From: Pedobacter quisquiliarum
GTDB lineage: Bacteria; Bacteroidota; Bacteroidia; Sphingobacteriales; Sphingobacteriaceae
Assembly (NCBI RefSeq): GCF_014642175.1
Contig: NZ_BMIL01000006.1
Span: 1-64,000, forward strand
Reading direction: 5' to 3'
Length of the DNA: 64,000 nucleotides
Shown: one piece after another, positions 1 through 8,717 of the stretch
How positions within the stretch are numbered: the stretch's first letter is position 1
How the letters are laid out: each line of letters opens with the position of its first letter
Translations under genes and position numbers: made by a program
Notes under the pieces: generated by a model
The model's database searches: none
What the model was told of the DNA's origin: nothing
The model's input: the letters and a program-made list of their open reading frames with translations, nothing else

Positions 1-103
1 AAAAGTTACTTTTTACTTGATCGCTCGAAATGTCTCTAATTAATGAGCTACTTTTTCAGTGGCCTCCTGCAAAGTACACCCCCTTTTTCATTTATGAATA
101 AAC

Positions 104-1297
104 CTAGTTCAGGTTAGCCAGTGCATTTGCGATTCTGTTCATCGCATCTTTCAGTTGCTCTTCAGAAGCGGCATAGGAGATCCGGATGCAGTTCTCATTG
201 CCAAAGGCCTCACCAGTAACAGTAGAAACATGCGCTTCGTCCAGTAGATACAAACACAAGGCTTCAGCATCGTTGATCACGGTACCATTGTGGCTCTTAC
301 CGAAATAGCTTTTCACTTCCGGGAAGAAATAGAATGCGCCATCCGGAAGGTTAACCTTGATGCCCGGAATTTCTTTCAGCAGGTCATAAACGATGGTTCT
401 GCGTTTTCTGAATGCTTCTTTCATCTCGTTCACAGATGCTAATCCTTCCTCATAAGCTGCTAATGCAGCACGTTGTGAAATAGAGGAGGTGCCTGAGGTA
501 ATCTGTCCTTGTAATTTATCGCAAGCAGCAGCGATTTCCTTACTTGCAGCCATATAGCCAACTCTCCAGCCGGTCATTGCGTAAGCTTTAGAGAAGCCAT
601 TGATCAGAATCACGCGGTCTTTTACCGATGGAAATGATGCGATGGAGTAGTGTTTATCTACGAAATTGATGTGCTCGTATATTTCATCGGAAAGGATCAT
701 GATGTTTGGATAACGCTCAAACACCGCAACCAATGCTGCAAGTTCTTCATGCGAATAAACGGAACCCGTTGGGTTGCATGGTGAAGAAAACATGAACATC
801 TTCGTCTTAGGCGTTATTGCAGCCTCAAGTTGTTCGGCTGTAATCTTGAAATCGTTCTCCACTGTCGCATGGATGAATACAGATTCACCTTCTGCAAGTT
901 TGATCATCTCAGAGTATGACACCCAGTAAGGCGTTGGTACAATCACTTCATCACCTGGGTTGATCAGGCATAAAATTGCATTTGATAGTGATTGTTTAGC
1001 ACCTGTAGATACAACAATCTGTTCAAAGGTATAATCGAGCTCATTTTCACGCTTCAGCTTTTCAGCAACAGCCTTTCTCAAATCCGGATATCCAGAAACT
1101 GGTGTGTAGTAAGAATAGTTCTCGTCGATGGCTTTCTTAGCTGCTTCCTTAACAGCTTCAGGCGTAAAGAAATCAGGTTCTCCAAAACTTAGGTTGATCA
1201 CATCAATGCCCTTAGCAGATAGCGCTCTCCCTAGTTTTGCCATTTTAATCGTTTGAGATTCTGAAAGGTTGTTGATTCTCGTGGATAATATGCTCAT
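104..1297 (-). CDS. Pyridoxal-phosphate aminotransferase, aspartate aminotransferase type (class I)
   Basis: 397 aa, the usual length for the aspartate/aromatic aminotransferase Ib group, which moves an amino group between aspartate (or an aromatic amino acid) and 2-oxoglutarate in the cytoplasm. Visible fold-type I landmarks: SPCNPTG near residues 172-178, the SDEIYEH segment near 203-209, the PLP Schiff-base lysine K237 in GFSKAYAMTGWRVGY, and a C-terminal arginine in ENCIRISYA that would bind the substrate carboxylate. It is transcribed alone and divergently from the cation exporter; a TAnnTTTG -7 box lies 20 bases before the ATG. Substrate preference cannot be read from sequence; an aromatic or alanine-type specificity is possible. 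Confidence 0.93.
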   Translation of the reverse strand: MSILSTRINNLSESQTIKMAKLGRALSAKGIDVINLSFGEPDFFTPEAVKEAAKKAIDENYSYYTPVSGYPDLRKAVAEKLKRENELDYTFEQIVVSTGAKQSLSNAILCLINPGDEVIVPTPYWVSYSEMIKLAEGESVFIHATVENDFKITAEQLEAAITPKTKMFMFSSPCNPTGSVYSHEELAALVAVFERYPNIMILSDEIYEHINFVDKHYSIASFPSVKDRVILINGFSKAYAMTGWRVGYMAASKEIAAACDKLQGQITSGTSSISQRAALAAYEEGLASVNEMKEAFRKRRTIVYDLLKEIPGIKVNLPDGAFYFFPEVKSYFGKSHNGTVINDAEALCLYLLDEAHVSTVTGEAFGNENCIRISYAASEEQLKDAMNRIANALANLN

Positions 1298-1317
1298 AAT
1301 TGTTTTAAGTAGTTTAA

Positions 1318-1325
1318 CAAATATA
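1318..1325 (-). promoter_or_regulatory. -7 promoter box of the aminotransferase
   Basis: The minus strand reads TATATTTG, an exact match to the Bacteroidota -7 consensus TAnnTTTG. It ends 20 bases before the ATG at 1297. A TTG that could serve as the -33 element sits 22 bases upstream (1350-1348), slightly longer than the common 19-base spacing. Confidence 0.7.
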
Positions 1326-1386
1326 AAAACCTGTGCTTAGTGAAGGTCAAAAAAATAAATAATAATGCGGTTTAAGCGTTATTAAG

Positions 1387-1394
1387 TACTTTTG
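1387..1394 (+). promoter_or_regulatory. -7 promoter box of the CDF exporter gene
   Basis: TACTTTTG matches TAnnTTTG exactly. It contains the first in-frame TTG of the following reading frame (1392-1394), so that TTG cannot be the start if this promoter is used. The next in-frame TTG is at 1413. Confidence 0.7.
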
Positions 1395-1412
1395 CCACCT
1401 AAATCAACACAA

Positions 1413-2390
1413 TTGCAGCCTAAAAAAAAAGCGATCCTGATTTCTTTGTGCATCAGTGTTTTTCTGATGCTTGCGAAATTCGGCGCCTACTTTATCACTC
1501 AGTCCAATGCTATTTTAACCGATGCGGCAGAGAGCATTGTCAACGTACTGGCCAGTAGCTTTGCGTTTTACAGCATCTACTTAACAACACTGCCCAAGGA
1601 TGAAAACCACCCTTATGGGCATGGTAAAGTGGAGTTCTTTTCGGCTTTTCTGGAAGGCACACTGATTGGCATCGCCGGGATCATTATCATCTTTAAATCC
1701 AGTTACAACCTCATCTTTCCTAATCCAATTCAGAACCTTTTTGAGGGTGCCATCATTATTGGTGCCACAGGTTTAATAAATATGGTTGTAGGTTATTACC
1801 TGATCAACACCGGGAAACGACATCGTTCCATCACCCTGGAAGCGGATGGTAAACACCTGCTTACCGACGCCATTACCAGTGCGGGCCTGGTTGTCGGCAT
1901 TCTGATCATCTATCTCTCTAAATTATACTGGCTGGATAGCGTCATTTCAATTCTACTTGGCATGTACATCATCTACAGTGGGTACAAGCTTACGCGAAGA
2001 TCTGTTGGTGGTTTGATGGATGAAAGTAATATTGAGCTGGTCAACAACATTGTGAAGCTGCTGCAGGAGAACCGGAGAAGTCCCTGGATAGATGTTCACA
2101 ACTTAAGGGTGCAACAATACGGTGCTGATGTGCACATGGACTGTCATTTTACTTTTCCATATTATTACGACCTGAACAAGGTACATCATGAAATTTCAGA
2201 AATTGACGCCATGATCAACCGCACCATAGGGCATAGTACAGAACTTTTCATTCATGCAGATCCATGTCTGCCCGCCTGCTGCAACTATTGCCACATGGAG
2301 AACTGTCCGGTTCGGCAGGAAGACTTCAAGCGGGAGATATCCTGGACGCTGGAGAATGCCACAAAAAATCAAAAGCATTTTGATCAATGA
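1413..2390 (+). CDS. Cation diffusion facilitator (CDF) family metal exporter with Cys-rich C-terminus
   Basis: About 325 aa. CDF proteins export divalent metals (zinc, iron, manganese, cobalt) across the inner membrane by proton antiport. The first membrane segment begins almost at once; the TM2 metal site motif appears as LTDAAES and the TM5 partner as LLTDAITS, with HPYGHGKVE between. The cytoplasmic C-terminal domain ends in a cluster of five cysteines and a histidine (DPCLPACCNYCHMENCPVR), a feature of a CDF subgroup and likely a metal sensor. Start: the longest frame opens at TTG 1392, but this lies inside the -7 box; I prefer TTG 1413, which leaves a lysine-rich N-terminus before TM1. 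The stop overlaps the Nudix start as ATGA, so the two are translationally coupled. Confidence 0.88.
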   Translation: MQPKKKAILISLCISVFLMLAKFGAYFITQSNAILTDAAESIVNVLASSFAFYSIYLTTLPKDENHPYGHGKVEFFSAFLEGTLIGIAGIIIIFKSSYNLIFPNPIQNLFEGAIIIGATGLINMVVGYYLINTGKRHRSITLEADGKHLLTDAITSAGLVVGILIIYLSKLYWLDSVISILLGMYIIYSGYKLTRRSVGGLMDESNIELVNNIVKLLQENRRSPWIDVHNLRVQQYGADVHMDCHFTFPYYYDLNKVHHEISEIDAMINRTIGHSTELFIHADPCLPACCNYCHMENCPVRQEDFKREISWTLENATKNQKHFDQ

Positions 2391-2827
2391 GCTATTTTAA
2401 TGTAAGGGTATATGGCCTGTTAATTAACGATCAGCAGGAAATTCTGATTAGCGATGAACAACAGGAGGGTAGGACGTTCAGTAAGTTCCCAGGTGGGGGA
2501 CTTGAGCTTGGAGAAGGGCTGATCGATGCGCTGAAGCGCGAGTTTATGGAAGAATGTGCCACGGAAGTGGAAGTGCTTAACCACTTTTACACGACCGACT
2601 TCTTCGAAAAATCGTCCTTCAACGACAGCCAGATTTTGAGTATCTACTACTTTGTAAAACCAGTTGGCCCCCTGAACTTAGCATTTAAAACTAAGCCGTT
2701 CGACTTCATTGATGGTTCATCCCAAGCCTTCCGCTGGGTAAAACTGGATACCCTTACCGAGGCAGATGTAACATTTAAAACCGATCAAACGGTTGTTCGC
2801 TTGTTGAAGCAGGCGATACAGCTATAG
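2387..2827 (+). CDS. Nudix hydrolase
   Basis: 146 aa. Hydrolyses a nucleoside diphosphate linked to another group; the substrate is unknown. The Nudix box is complete around residues 37-59, running from GGGLELGEG to REFMEECATEV, with the REFMEE core that carries the catalytic magnesium-binding glutamates. The start overlaps the CDF exporter stop (ATGA). It converges on the repair cassette with only three bases between stop codons and no hairpin that I can see there. Confidence 0.9.
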   Translation: MSYFNVRVYGLLINDQQEILISDEQQEGRTFSKFPGGGLELGEGLIDALKREFMEECATEVEVLNHFYTTDFFEKSSFNDSQILSIYYFVKPVGPLNLAFKTKPFDFIDGSSQAFRWVKLDTLTEADVTFKTDQTVVRLLKQAIQL

Positions 2828-2830
2828 GCT

Positions 2831-3466
2831 TTAAACGGCAACAACTTGCGTTGGGGTGATGGCGTAGAACACATCTCCTTTACCTGGCTTAATGTTGCTT
2901 AAGCCCGTAAATGCGCTAAAAGCTGGTAGCACCGCACAAGTATCACTGAAATAAAAACAAGGCAGGCGTAGCTGCTGACGTGCTTTACCATAGATGGTGA
3001 TGCCTGGGTGGATATGACCGGTGATGTTGAAGTATGCATCTGTGGTTTGAGGCTTGTCGTGTATAAACCTGAATGGGAACATGAGCATTTCTTTTTCATG
3101 AATTTCAATATCTAAACCGGCGTAATCTGAGGCCTTAAGATCATCATGGTTTCCTTTGATCAAGGCTACTTTTAGTTCCGGATGTTCCTGCCGCCAGGCT
3201 TTAAAGTCCTCCACATCACTATTCATTTTATTGTGAAACATGTCACCGGTAATCAGCAGCAGATCCGTTGGATAGCTGTCCAGCAGCTTTGTGATACGGC
3301 TGAGATCTTTTTGGCCCAGTGTTGATGGCACCGGGATCCCGTGTTTACGGAAGTGTGCTGATTTTCCGATGTGAATATCACTAATGATGAGTACCCGTTT
3401 TGATGGCCAGTAAATAGCCCTTTCTTTATCTAATATTAATTCTTCGCCCCTACAATCTATGGTCAT
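2831..3466 (-). CDS. pdeM: Ligase-associated DNA damage response phosphoesterase PdeM
   Basis: 211 aa calcineurin-like metallophosphoesterase. The di-metal ligands are all visible: D30 and H32 in SDIHIGKS, D75 in TGDMFH, N106-H107 in GNHDD, and H151/H153 in GHIHPG. Members of this family travel with an Lhr-like helicase, an ATP-dependent ligase and an MBL exonuclease, and are predicted endonucleases/phosphatases in DNA end processing. Its start lies 17 bases inside the helicase gene, indicating one mRNA and coupled translation. The nuclease activity is family-level inference. Confidence 0.9.
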   Translation of the reverse strand: MTIDCRGEELILDKERAIYWPSKRVLIISDIHIGKSAHFRKHGIPVPSTLGQKDLSRITKLLDSYPTDLLLITGDMFHNKMNSDVEDFKAWRQEHPELKVALIKGNHDDLKASDYAGLDIEIHEKEMLMFPFRFIHDKPQTTDAYFNITGHIHPGITIYGKARQQLRLPCFYFSDTCAVLPAFSAFTGLSNIKPGKGDVFYAITPTQVVAV

Positions 3467-5990
3467 TCTTTCTCCTCGACTTTTTCTCCGTCTCTGCCGT
3501 CATGCGTTCAATGCGCTGGCTGAGTTCTTCTGTGCTCATGTTTTCCCGCAGGCTATCCACCTTAATTGGAAAACACAAAGGTGTATAACGATTCGTTCTT
3601 ATCATAATTATTTTACTCTGTTGAATGCGCTGCAAAGCCGCCGCTAATCTTGGTTCTTCAATCTGCTGATAAAATGCCTCATCATAGGCTTGCCTTAAAA
3701 GCAAATTGTGTTTGTCGTAATCACTAAAGACATTAAAGAACAACGAAGAAGATGACTGCAGGTGTTTATTGGCGACATATTTTCCGGGGTAGCCTTGAAA
3801 CACCAGTCCGGAAATACAGGCAATGTCCCTGAACTTGCGTCGGGCCATTTCTGTCGCGTTGATACTTGCGACGATATCCTCCGAGAGATTTTCCGGACTG
3901 AACAACTCCTTCATATTGGTCTCATCTATGGGGATGGGTTGTTCACTAAGCAACTCAAAGCCGTAATCATTCATGGCGATGGAGAAGCTGATGGGCTTCA
4001 ACCTGCCGATGCGGTATGCAATTAATGCGGCCAGCACTTCGTGCACCAAACGTCCTTCAAAAGGATAGGCGAAAAGATGGTGTCCATCTTTGGTATCTAT
4101 GAGTTCGATCAGAAACTCATCGTCTTTAGGAACGTGGGAGACCTTAGCCTGCCGTTCGAACAAGGGGAAGATGAAGGAAAGTTCTTCATCCGCTTTGTTA
4201 TTTTCAAGTGCTTCGTTGTATTTACGACGGAGTATGACGCCAAGATTGGCGGAAAGCGGTAAGCGTCCCCCCAACCAGCTTGGGGTGATGGCGGTTTTAA
4301 GTTTGCTTTTGCGAACCAGCACCGTCATGTCTTTCACCATGATGAATTCAAGTACGCGCCCTGCGAGGGCGAAGCTGTTTCCAGGTTTGATTTTGGCGAT
4401 GAAGGATTCTTCCAGCATACCGATATAACCGCCCGTGAGGTACTTTACCTTCAGCATGGCGTCGCTGACGATGGTACCGATATGCAACCTGTGGCGCATG
4501 GCAATCTGCCTGCTGATAACTTTCCATAAACCATCCACCAGTTCCACCTTATTGAATTCATTATAGGCGGCAAGGCTGTCTCCACCAGAAGTAATGAATT
4601 GCATAATCCAGGCCCATTCCGAGTCCAGCAACTCTCGATAGGCAAAGGTTTCTTTGATTTCCTTGTAGATGAGTTTATCATCAAAACCGTCGCCGACGGC
4701 TAGCGTAACCAGATATTGAATAAGCGTATCAAACGCCATGACCACGGGTTGTCTGCTTTCGATGTCGTGCGTCTTCGCCGCTTCCTTAATGGCTGATGCC
4801 TCCACGAGCTCCAGTGCGTGGGTAGGGAGGAAGTATATGGTCGAGGTCTCATAAGGGGAGTGCCCACTTCGTCCGGCGCGTTGTAGAAACCTGGCTACAC
4901 CTTTCGGAGAACCAACTTGTACAACGGTATCTACGGGCTTAAAATCTACGCCGAGGTCTAAAGAAGAAGTGCTGATCACCGCCTTTAAAGCACCTGTATG
5001 GATGGCATCTTCAATCCAGTTGCGCAGTTCATGGTCAATGGACCCATGGTGTATGGCAATCAGACCTGCTAGGTTCTCATCCAGTTTGAGTAGATTTTGA
5101 TACCAGAGCTCGGCTTGTCCGCGTGTGTTGGTGAAGATCAGCGTGGTTTTACTCTTGTGAATGATCGGGAGCAATTTATGCGCAAGCTTGTGACCCAGGT
5201 GGCCGGCCCATGGAAGCATGTCGATGTGATCTGGCAGCACAGATCGGATATCAATCTTCTTCTCGATGTCTGCTTTTACCGTGACCTTGAGTACTTCTTC
5301 GTACGGTACCAAGACGTCCAGGGCTTCTTCCATATTGCCGATGGTCGCGGAGATGCCCCAGATGCGGAGCAGCCGTTCCGGATGTTTTTCCAACAGCAGT
5401 CCCCGGATCCTGGATATGGCGAGTTCAGCCAGCACCCCGCGCTTACTTCCGATAAGCTCATGCCATTCATCTGCCACAATGCAGCGTAGATTGCTGAAGT
5501 TGCTGATCGTCCCTTTTTGAGCAAGCAACAGGTGCATGCTTTCCGGGGTAATGATTAACACCTCTGGCATCTGTTTCTTCTGCTTCAGCTTATCCGTTTG
5601 GGAGGTGTCGCCATTTCTCACACCAATGATCCAGTCTAGCTCCAACTCATCACACACTTCCCGCATTGCTCTTGCAAGGTCTTTAGCCAGGGAGCGTAGG
5701 GGCGTTATCCAGAGTAGCTTTAAACCCGAACCGGTTCGTTTTTTTGAGGTTGTGGTTGTGGTGGTTTTTAAGTCGTTAATGATGTTTAATTCTTCAATGA
5801 CAACCGCTAAAAACATGGAGAATGTTTTACCAAAACCGGTCGGGGCATTGACCATTCCGCTGTAGCCTTCCGCGTAATATTGCCAGGCTTCGGTCTGGAA
5901 AGCAAATGGCTTCTTTTTAGATTGCTTCAACCATTTCAAAACCGTCTTATAGCCATAGCTTTTGCTCAGGCTGTTGGAATCAGTACTCAT
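3450..5990 (-). CDS. Lhr-like ligase-associated DEXH-box DNA helicase
   Basis: 846 aa superfamily 2 helicase of the Lhr core type, an ATP-driven 3'-5' translocase on DNA. Walker A is NAPTGFGKT at residues 48-56, the DEXH box is DEWH at 174-177, motif III is SAT in GISATIG, and motif VI is QRAGRSGH. The Lhr winged-helix and C-terminal domain follow. A run of six threonines near residues 76-81 sits between motifs I and Ia and is a likely species-specific loop. The start overlaps the ligase stop as ATGA, and the 3' end overlaps pdeM. Its partners indicate DNA repair rather than RNA work. Confidence 0.92.
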   Translation of the reverse strand: MSTDSNSLSKSYGYKTVLKWLKQSKKKPFAFQTEAWQYYAEGYSGMVNAPTGFGKTFSMFLAVVIEELNIINDLKTTTTTTSKKRTGSGLKLLWITPLRSLAKDLARAMREVCDELELDWIIGVRNGDTSQTDKLKQKKQMPEVLIITPESMHLLLAQKGTISNFSNLRCIVADEWHELIGSKRGVLAELAISRIRGLLLEKHPERLLRIWGISATIGNMEEALDVLVPYEEVLKVTVKADIEKKIDIRSVLPDHIDMLPWAGHLGHKLAHKLLPIIHKSKTTLIFTNTRGQAELWYQNLLKLDENLAGLIAIHHGSIDHELRNWIEDAIHTGALKAVISTSSLDLGVDFKPVDTVVQVGSPKGVARFLQRAGRSGHSPYETSTIYFLPTHALELVEASAIKEAAKTHDIESRQPVVMAFDTLIQYLVTLAVGDGFDDKLIYKEIKETFAYRELLDSEWAWIMQFITSGGDSLAAYNEFNKVELVDGLWKVISRQIAMRHRLHIGTIVSDAMLKVKYLTGGYIGMLEESFIAKIKPGNSFALAGRVLEFIMVKDMTVLVRKSKLKTAITPSWLGGRLPLSANLGVILRRKYNEALENNKADEELSFIFPLFERQAKVSHVPKDDEFLIELIDTKDGHHLFAYPFEGRLVHEVLAALIAYRIGRLKPISFSIAMNDYGFELLSEQPIPIDETNMKELFSPENLSEDIVASINATEMARRKFRDIACISGLVFQGYPGKYVANKHLQSSSSLFFNVFSDYDKHNLLLRQAYDEAFYQQIEEPRLAAALQRIQQSKIIMIRTNRYTPLCFPIKVDSLRENMSTEELSQRIERMTAETEKKSRRKNDHRL

Positions 5991-7582
5991 GATAAGGTTG
6001 AATTTAGCAATTGTCTTAAATCCTCAAGCGTATTAATTTCTTCCGCTTCCTTGTCCTTGCGCCACCTTAGGATTCGGGGAAATCGGAGTGCCAGGCCGGC
6101 CTTGTGTCTTTTACTTTCTGCGATACCTTCAAATGCTATTTCAAACACCAGTTCTGGTTTGACCGTCCTTACCGGTCCAAATTTCTCTAGTGAATTCCGT
6201 TTTACGAAAGAGTCGACTTCTTTGATCTCCTTATCGGTAAGGCCCGAGTAGGCTTTCGCAACGGTGATCAGCTTCTCGCCATCACGAACTGCAAAGGTAT
6301 AATCGGTGTAGAAGTTAGCGCGCCGACCGCTTCCTTTCTGCGCATAGATCATCACGGTATCAACGGTATACGGATTGATTTTCCACTTCCACCAGTCGCC
6401 TCGCTTCCGACCACTGTGGTACAAGGAATCCTTGCGCTTCAACATGATGCCTTCGCTGTTCATCTCGCGGCTGCCCTGACGGATCTCCGCAAGTTCAGCC
6501 CAGCTATTGAATGTGATTACCGGGGATAAAAGTGCTACATCTTTCGTTAGCAGTTTCGAAACGATCTCTTCAAGCAGTGTTCGCCGTTCAGACATGGTCT
6601 TTCCCCGAACATCTTGTGTTTCATGTTCCAGCAGGTCATAGATATAAAAGCCTACGGGTGCGTCGTTCAACTGCGACTTGTTGATGGTTTTTCTGTTTAA
6701 GCGCTGTTGCAGGATGCTGAATACCTGTACATTACCATCTTTGATGGAGAGAATTTCTCCATCGAGAACAGTACCATCTTCCAGTTCATCTTTCAGGAAG
6801 TGAAGTTCAGGAAACTGGTCTGTGACGAGTTCTTCACCACGAGACCAGATGAACAGTTCACCGTTTCGTTTTACAATTTGCCCACGGATACCATCCCATT
6901 TCCATTCTGCCTGCCAGTCATTTACATCGCCTAACTCCTCAGGTTGCATTTCCAGCGCATATGCCAGGCAAAAAGGATATGGCCAGGAGTTATCGGTATT
7001 TACATGGGCACCTTCAATAAGTTCTTCGTAAGTGATTGCCTCCGGCTGCCACTTACCCATGATGCTGTGCATGATCTTGTTGCTGTCGGTATCACTTTGT
7101 TTAGCCAATGCATTAACCAGCATTTTATGGGATACCCCGATGCGGAAGTTCCCAGAAATAAGTTTATTGAAGATAAATCGTTCCGGTGTGGCGAGGCTGT
7201 TCCAGGCATCCAGGATAAAGGACTTTTTCACGTCATCCGGTTTTCCAGTAAGGGCAGCAAGGTCTTTGATCCATTCATGCAGTTTACGATCCGTGATCTT
7301 TTCTGGCGGAGGGAGCACCAGGGCAATGGTCTCGCTGAGGTCACCTACACTGGAGTAGCTTTCCTGAAAAAGCCAGGGTGGGATGCCACTGAGCTCCGTT
7401 GCCCAGCTTCGCAGCAAAGCCGTGTTTACCGGCCTTTTCGGTTTCTTGCCCGTGAACATGGCAATGACATAGGGTTTATCCCGATCATCGGCATTGCTAA
7501 AATAATCAACGAGCGCAGCGATCTTGTCGTTGGTCTTATTGCTCGTTTCCAGCTGCTGTATCAGTTCAGAAAATCTTTTCAA
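5987..7582 (-). CDS. ATP-dependent DNA ligase of the repair cassette
   Basis: 531 aa, the length of archaeal-type/LigC-like ATP ligases with an N-terminal DNA-binding domain, then adenylation and OB-fold domains. The adenylated lysine is K228 in the motif I segment KWDGIRGQ. Motif III (DGEIL), motif IV (SEGIMLKR) and motif V with KWKI are visible. It seals nicks in duplex DNA with ATP, in addition to the NAD-dependent housekeeping ligase expected elsewhere. It overlaps the exonuclease gene upstream (ATGA) and the helicase downstream (ATGA). Confidence 0.93.
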   Translation of the reverse strand: MKRFSELIQQLETSNKTNDKIAALVDYFSNADDRDKPYVIAMFTGKKPKRPVNTALLRSWATELSGIPPWLFQESYSSVGDLSETIALVLPPPEKITDRKLHEWIKDLAALTGKPDDVKKSFILDAWNSLATPERFIFNKLISGNFRIGVSHKMLVNALAKQSDTDSNKIMHSIMGKWQPEAITYEELIEGAHVNTDNSWPYPFCLAYALEMQPEELGDVNDWQAEWKWDGIRGQIVKRNGELFIWSRGEELVTDQFPELHFLKDELEDGTVLDGEILSIKDGNVQVFSILQQRLNRKTINKSQLNDAPVGFYIYDLLEHETQDVRGKTMSERRTLLEEIVSKLLTKDVALLSPVITFNSWAELAEIRQGSREMNSEGIMLKRKDSLYHSGRKRGDWWKWKINPYTVDTVMIYAQKGSGRRANFYTDYTFAVRDGEKLITVAKAYSGLTDKEIKEVDSFVKRNSLEKFGPVRTVKPELVFEIAFEGIAESKRHKAGLALRFPRILRWRKDKEAEEINTLEDLRQLLNSTLS

Positions 7583-8598
7583 TTTGCTTCGATTGTAGTA
7601 GGTGTTGGTTCTTCTTCCTCTTCGTTGCCGTACTGGGTTTTCACCTCTTCGGATGCAATGCCGATCTCATTTAGGTATTTTGAAAAAGTGGCGGTAAAGC
7701 CGTGCGTCACGAAAACCTTTTCCGCTTCTGTCGCTTCAATGGCACTCAATAACCCTGGCCAGTCCGCATGATCACTTAACGCAAAACCAGCATCAGCACT
7801 TCTCCACCTGCGGCCCGCGCGCACCTGCATCCAGCCGGAGCAAACGCCGGTGGCAGCTTGCTGTAAAGTTTTAATCCATTTTCCTTCGGCCATCGCCGGT
7901 GGCACAATAACGATGCCCTGCTGAAGTGCTTCTTTCTTAAGTTCCGGTGTGATCCTGATGGTATCTGGCAGGTCGACACCCGCCTTCACAAACCCTTCAT
8001 TGAGGTTTGCTATGGAGTTATGTACATAGATCTCGCAATAATCTGCCAGGTTCTTGATCAATCGTTGCGCCTTACCCAGACTGTAGGCAACCAGCACGCT
8101 GGTCTTCCCTTTATCACGATTGTCGGATACCCAGTTCCTGATCTGGTTGAAGATGATGTCCTGCGGTTGCCATTTATATATGGGTAGGCCGAAGGTACTT
8201 TCCGAGACAAAGGTATGGCACTTAACCGGCTCGAAGGGTGTGCTGATGCCATCGAACTCTACCTTATAGTCGCCAGACACTACACAGATCTCGCCTTTAT
8301 ACTCCAGTCGGATTTGTGCGGAACCAATGACATGCCCTGCGGGGAACATGCTCAACTTTACGCCATTGATGTCGATCTGTTTATTATATGGAAGTGTTTC
8401 GATGACCAGATCCGTCCCTAATCGTTGATGCAGAATGGGCTTTGTAAGCTCATGGCATAAATAGGCCTTGTTTCCCCATTTCACATGATCGGCATGTCCG
8501 TGTGTTGTTACTGCTAGATCTACGGGTTGCCAGGGGTCAATGTAAAATCTGCCTTGTTCGCAGTATATGCCCTTATTGGTAAACTTTATTAAGCTCAT
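7579..8598 (-). CDS. Ligase-associated metallo-beta-lactamase-fold DNA exonuclease
   Basis: 339 aa MBL/beta-CASP-related nuclease, first gene of the four-gene cassette. The metal motif HxHxDH is THGHADH with H33, H35, D37 and H38. Further metal ligands are GHVIGSAQI, SGDYK, and a late SDHADW histidine. The family is related to SNM1/Artemis-type nucleases and is predicted to trim DNA ends before ligation. The acidic C-terminal tail (EEEEE) is probably unstructured. No exact -7 box was found in the 119-base gap to the divergent hydrolase gene. Confidence 0.9.
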   Translation of the reverse strand: MSLIKFTNKGIYCEQGRFYIDPWQPVDLAVTTHGHADHVKWGNKAYLCHELTKPILHQRLGTDLVIETLPYNKQIDINGVKLSMFPAGHVIGSAQIRLEYKGEICVVSGDYKVEFDGISTPFEPVKCHTFVSESTFGLPIYKWQPQDIIFNQIRNWVSDNRDKGKTSVLVAYSLGKAQRLIKNLADYCEIYVHNSIANLNEGFVKAGVDLPDTIRITPELKKEALQQGIVIVPPAMAEGKWIKTLQQAATGVCSGWMQVRAGRRWRSADAGFALSDHADWPGLLSAIEATEAEKVFVTHGFTATFSKYLNEIGIASEEVKTQYGNEEEEEPTPTTIEAN

Positions 8599-8717
8599 TT
8601 CAAATTAACAAAAAATGAAAGTTTAAGTTTTTTATGCGCCTTCGGCTGGCCGGACGTTGATATGTGCTCACTAAACTGGTATATTGCTGTAGATAAACAC
8701 CTAAGCCAAATATTCCA

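Noticed and set aside
3459..5865. Several plus-strand frames opposite the helicase gene
   Set aside because: They overlap a gene with full motif support and show no signal, domain or promoter.
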